Positions 5,808 through 7,940 of a DNA stretch of 7,940 bases are shown piece after piece; position 1 is the first letter of the stretch; each line of letters begins with the position of its first letter. Source of the DNA: Acidobacterium sp. (GTDB taxonomy: Bacteria; Acidobacteriota; Terriglobia; Terriglobales; Acidobacteriaceae); NCBI GenBank assembly GCA_003152595.1, contig PMAM01000155.1, forward strand, positions 1 to 7,940, in the 5' to 3' direction. The notes under the pieces are model-generated. The model made no database searches and had not been told where the DNA came from. It worked only from the letters and a program-made list of their open reading frames with translations. Position numbers and translations under genes: made by a program.

Positions 5808-6773
5808 CTACGCGATGCGGACGACGAGCTTGCCGCGCACGTGTCCGGCTTCCAGGTACTTCATCGCTTCGGTGACTTCGCCCATCCCGTAGCAGCGGTC
5901 GATTACCGGCTTCACGGCGCCCGACTGCAGCAGGCCGACGATGAAGTTCAGGTCCTCATGATTTCCCCTGGCCATGAAGGTGAGGATTTTCTGCCTCCTG
6001 AAGGGGCCGAGCACGAACATCCTGAGCATGCTGACCAGAATCGTCATGAGGCTCGCGTCCGGACTCGCTCCGATGAATACGCAGGTGCCCCTCGGCTTCA
6101 GCATGCGCCGCAGGTGGGGTATGGAGAGATTTCCCACGCATTCGAGGATCACGTCGTACCGCTGGTCGTCCTCGGCGAGACCCTGCTGGGTGTAGTCGAT
6201 GACGCGTTCCGCTCCGATGGAGCGAACCAGCTCCACGTTGCGCGTGCTGCAGACACCCGTAACGGCTGCGCCGAAATGTTTCGCGAGCTGCACCGCGAAG
6301 GTGCCGACGCCCCCGGCTGCACCGTTGATGAGGACGGTTTGACCTGGCTGGATGCGGGCTTTGTCGCGCAGTCCCTGGAGGGCGGTGAAGGCAGCAATGG
6401 GAGCCGAAGCGGCCTGTTCGAAACTGACGTTCTCTGGCTTGATGGCGAGCGACGACACTGGCGCACACACATAATCGGCGAGCGCGCCACGACAGGCGCC
6501 GAAGACCGCGTCGCCCGGTTTGAACTGCGTTACGCCGCCGCCGATCGATTCGACCTCGCCGGCGACGTCCACGCCCGGATGCTTTGGTTTGTGCAGACCC
6601 AGGATGAGGCGAAGGAACCAGGGCTTGCCTTTCATCAGCTTCCAGTCGAGCGGATTGAGACCGACGGCGCGAACTCGGATGAGAACCTGGCCGTCATGCG
6701 GAGCGGGCTTCGCGGTTTCCTCGCAGTGAAGAACGTCAGGGGAACCAAAGTGGCGATAGACGATGGCTTTCAT
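5808..6773 (-). CDS. Zinc-independent medium-chain NAD(P)-dependent reductase (quinone oxidoreductase-like)
   Basis: A 321-residue cytoplasmic oxidoreductase of the medium-chain dehydrogenase/reductase superfamily. The N-terminal GroES-like domain (1-120) has the starting signature MKAIVYRHFGSPDVL, VRAVGLNPLDWKLMKG (35-49) and PGVDVAGEVESIGGGVTQFKPGDAVFG (66-92). The GHE zinc-ligand motif of alcohol dehydrogenases is absent, so it belongs to the zinc-free quinone-reductase branch. The nucleotide-binding motif is INGAAGGVGTFAVQLAKHFGA (149-169). The C-terminus ends in the typical HVRGKLVVRI. Members reduce quinones or activated enones using NADPH; the true substrate here is unknown. The ATG at 6773 is chosen because it starts the conserved MKAIV; an in-frame ATG at 6818 adds 15 unrelated residues and would start inside the -35 to -10 region of the promoter. 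The gene has its own promoter 103 bp after the hydrogenase protease and is probably a separate unit. Confidence 0.88.
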   Translation of the reverse strand: MKAIVYRHFGSPDVLHCEETAKPAPHDGQVLIRVRAVGLNPLDWKLMKGKPWFLRLILGLHKPKHPGVDVAGEVESIGGGVTQFKPGDAVFGACRGALADYVCAPVSSLAIKPENVSFEQAASAPIAAFTALQGLRDKARIQPGQTVLINGAAGGVGTFAVQLAKHFGAAVTGVCSTRNVELVRSIGAERVIDYTQQGLAEDDQRYDVILECVGNLSIPHLRRMLKPRGTCVFIGASPDASLMTILVSMLRMFVLGPFRRQKILTFMARGNHEDLNFIVGLLQSGAVKPVIDRCYGMGEVTEAMKYLEAGHVRGKLVVRIA

Positions 6774-6785
6774 GGCACGCGCCTC

Positions 6786-6834
6786 TGATCGGCGCAAGGA
6801 TAGTCCCCCACGCAGCATTTGTCAGTACCGATCA
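6786..6834. repeat. Inverted repeat flanking the reductase promoter
   Basis: TGATCGG (6786-6792) and CCGATCA (6828-6834) are exact reverse complements whose centres are 42 bp apart, about four helical turns. They bracket both promoter elements. A pair of half-sites for a repressor is one reading; chance is another. Confidence 0.3.
6797..6825 (-). promoter_or_regulatory. Sigma70-type promoter of the reductase gene
   Basis: Read on the minus strand: CTGACA (6825-6820, five of six matches to TTGACA), a 17-bp spacer, and TATCCT (6802-6797, four of six matches to TATAAT). The start point would be near 6790, leaving a short leader of about 17 bases with GAGG as ribosome site before ATG 6773. This is the best promoter match in the window. 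Confidence 0.5.
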
Positions 6835-6876
6835 TCACCCGGTTTTATCGAGGTGTTGCGGCCATTCGGCGGGTAG

Positions 6877-7359
6877 CTACGCTTCGGCGGAAAAGGCCGT
6901 CACCAGGCTGGTGAGCAGGCGTACGGCGCGCGGAACGGCCTGGCGGAGCGGTCCGGAAAGCTCCTCGCCATAGCCGAAACGGCATGCGCCAATGGTGAGC
7001 GCGAAGGCGCGCGCCGGAGCGTGGCCGCAAAAGGTCTGCGCCATCGCCAGCAACGCCGGCGGATCGAGGTGGTGGGTTTCAGGAGCGTCATCGCACGCAG
7101 CGACTGCAGCCACGCGGATCGCTCCTGGCTCATCGACGGCCGAGGCATCGACGAAGATGACGAGGTCTGTGGCCGCTAAATCGGCGGCCATCTCCGGCGT
7201 GAATTGCTGGGCGGCCACGATGCGGAGGCGCGATGCCGGAAAGAGGTGTTCGGCGGCTTCGGCGATGCGCAGGCCGACGCCGTCGTCCTGGCGGAGCAAA
7301 TTGCCGCACGCCAGCAGCAGTGCGGGCGGCGCGGGCGAGTGGGCCAGGTTCGGCTTCAT
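6877..7359 (-). CDS. Hydrogenase maturation endopeptidase
   Basis: A 160-residue cytoplasmic nickel-dependent protease that removes the C-terminal peptide of a [NiFe] hydrogenase large subunit once the metal site is loaded. The family motif GNLLRQDDGVG is at 19-29, followed by QQFTPEMAADL (51-61, as in the group 3 type proteases), IFVDAS with Asp71, and THHL with His96/97. By alignment from memory with E. coli HybD, the nickel-binding Glu16, Asp62 and His93 correspond to Asp26, Asp71 and one of His96/His97. The first being Asp rather than Glu is common in this branch. The gene starts two bases after the stop of the hydrogenase large subunit, with GAGG (7369-7366) six bases before the ATG, so translation is probably coupled. 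The specific symbol (hoxW, hyhP or similar) depends on the hydrogenase subgroup, which the visible part does not settle. Confidence 0.92.
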   Translation of the reverse strand: MKPNLAHSPAPPALLLACGNLLRQDDGVGLRIAEAAEHLFPASRLRIVAAQQFTPEMAADLAATDLVIFVDASAVDEPGAIRVAAVAACDDAPETHHLDPPALLAMAQTFCGHAPARAFALTIGACRFGYGEELSGPLRQAVPRAVRLLTSLVTAFSAEA

Positions 7360-7361
7360 CG

Positions 7362-7940
7362 TCAGCCTCGCCGCACTTCCCTCACCAGCGAACCATCCGG
7401 CGCGCGCAGCTCGATGGCGAGCGGCATACGGCCCATGGCGTGGGTGGAACAGCTGAGGCAGGGGTCGAAGGTGCGGACGACGGCTTCGACGCGATTCAGC
7501 ATGCCTTCGGCGATGTTGTCGCCCTGCACATAGTGGCGCGCGGTCTGCAGAATGCCGCGGTTCATGGCGGCGTTGTTGTGGCCGGTGGCGATGATGAGAT
7601 TCGCCCAGACGATGAGGCCGTTTTCATCGACCTTGTAGTGGTGGATCAGCGTACCGCGCGGCGCTTCTGCGACGCCGACGCCTTCGAGGTTGTTAACCGA
7701 GGCGGTGGCGCGCACATGCTTATCGAGGATCGCTTTGTCGGCGAGCAGCGTTTCGATCTTTTCCGTCGCGTAGAGCATTTCCACGAGCCGCGCGTAGTGA
7801 TAGTGGAAAGAGCTGAGCACCGGCCGGGGAGACATGGCGCGAAATTCCCGCCATTCCACGTCGGCCAGAGGCGTATCGCAGCGGTCGGCGAGGTTCAGGC
7901 GCGCCAGCGGGCCAACGCGATAGGTTCCGCCCGGATAGCC
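7362..7940 (-). CDS. Group 3 [NiFe] hydrogenase large (alpha) subunit, C-terminal part
   Basis: The catalytic subunit that holds the Ni-Fe centre of a cytoplasmic, cofactor-coupled hydrogenase. The frame is open to the right edge; 192 residues are visible of a protein usually 420-490 long. Visible family marks in order: YRVGPLARLNLADR at the edge, ARLVEMLYATEKIE, the EAPRGTLIHHY motif (Glu at 7667-7665), NLIIATGHNNAAMN, and the C-terminal nickel motif DPCLSCSTH with cysteines at 7460-7458 and 7451-7449 and His at 7442-7440. Twenty-five residues follow that His (starting AMGRMPLAIELRAPDG); in this family the mature enzyme ends at the His, so these should be the propeptide removed by the next gene's product. 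The sequence style fits group 3 (3b or 3d) rather than the membrane-bound group 1 uptake enzymes. The other cysteine pair, the small subunit and the diaphorase subunits lie outside. Confidence 0.93.
   Translation of the reverse strand, partial: GYPGGTYRVGPLARLNLADRCDTPLADVEWREFRAMSPRPVLSSFHYHYARLVEMLYATEKIETLLADKAILDKHVRATASVNNLEGVGVAEAPRGTLIHHYKVDENGLIVWANLIIATGHNNAAMNRGILQTARHYVQGDNIAEGMLNRVEAVVRTFDPCLSCSTHAMGRMPLAIELRAPDGSLVREVRRG

Noticed and set aside
5625..6788. A 387-codon open frame on the plus strand covering the reductase gene and the end of the FAD gene
   Set aside because: It runs antisense to a clear medium-chain reductase and out of frame with the FAD gene; composition is typical of a shadow frame and no motif is seen.

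Overview
This is a roughly 60% GC bacterial window of ordinary chromosomal character. It holds seven protein genes and no tRNA, rRNA, CRISPR array, insertion sequence or phage gene that I can recognise. The mix of an arylesterase/XynE-type SGNH hydrolase, a secreted lactonase-type beta-propeller with PGSP repeats, a solitary phytoene-desaturase-like oxidoreductase and a group 3 [NiFe] hydrogenase suggests a soil bacterium, most likely of the Acidobacteriota (Terriglobia). That placement is an inference from gene style; there is no marker gene in the window.

Layout: (1) 1-407, plus strand, the C-terminal two thirds of an Mn-type superoxide dismutase, cut by the left edge. (2) 408-553, an intergenic stretch with a nearly perfect 16-bp stem hairpin and a second inverted repeat. 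(3) 554-1822 and 1918-2730, plus strand, two exported proteins in tandem: an SGNH/GDSL hydrolase and a secreted protein of unknown function with a Pro/Gln-rich tail. (4) 3958-2765, minus strand, a secreted beta-propeller protein with a GTG start, convergent with the previous gene. (5) 3959-4236, a 278-bp divergent intergenic region rich in small repeats, including two CACAGACT copies exactly 20 bp apart upstream of a TATACT -10-like box. (6) 4237-5769, plus strand, a CrtI-like FAD oxidoreductase. (7) 6773-5808, minus strand, a zinc-independent medium-chain reductase, convergent with the FAD gene and preceded by a good sigma70-type promoter flanked by an inverted repeat. (8) 7940-7362 and 7359-6877, minus strand, the C-terminal end of a group 3 [NiFe] hydrogenase large subunit followed 2 bp later by its likely maturation endopeptidase; this operon enters from the right edge.

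How the genes work together: the clearest functional link is the hydrogenase large subunit and its protease. The large subunit still carries its C-terminal propeptide after the DPCxxCxxH nickel motif, and the next gene encodes the enzyme class that removes it. The two exported proteins at 554-2730 may be co-transcribed. The remaining genes look like unlinked housekeeping or accessory functions. I found no convincing undescribed multi-gene system. The items most worth a second look are the intergenic structures, the unknown secreted protein and the hydrogenase operon beyond the right edge.
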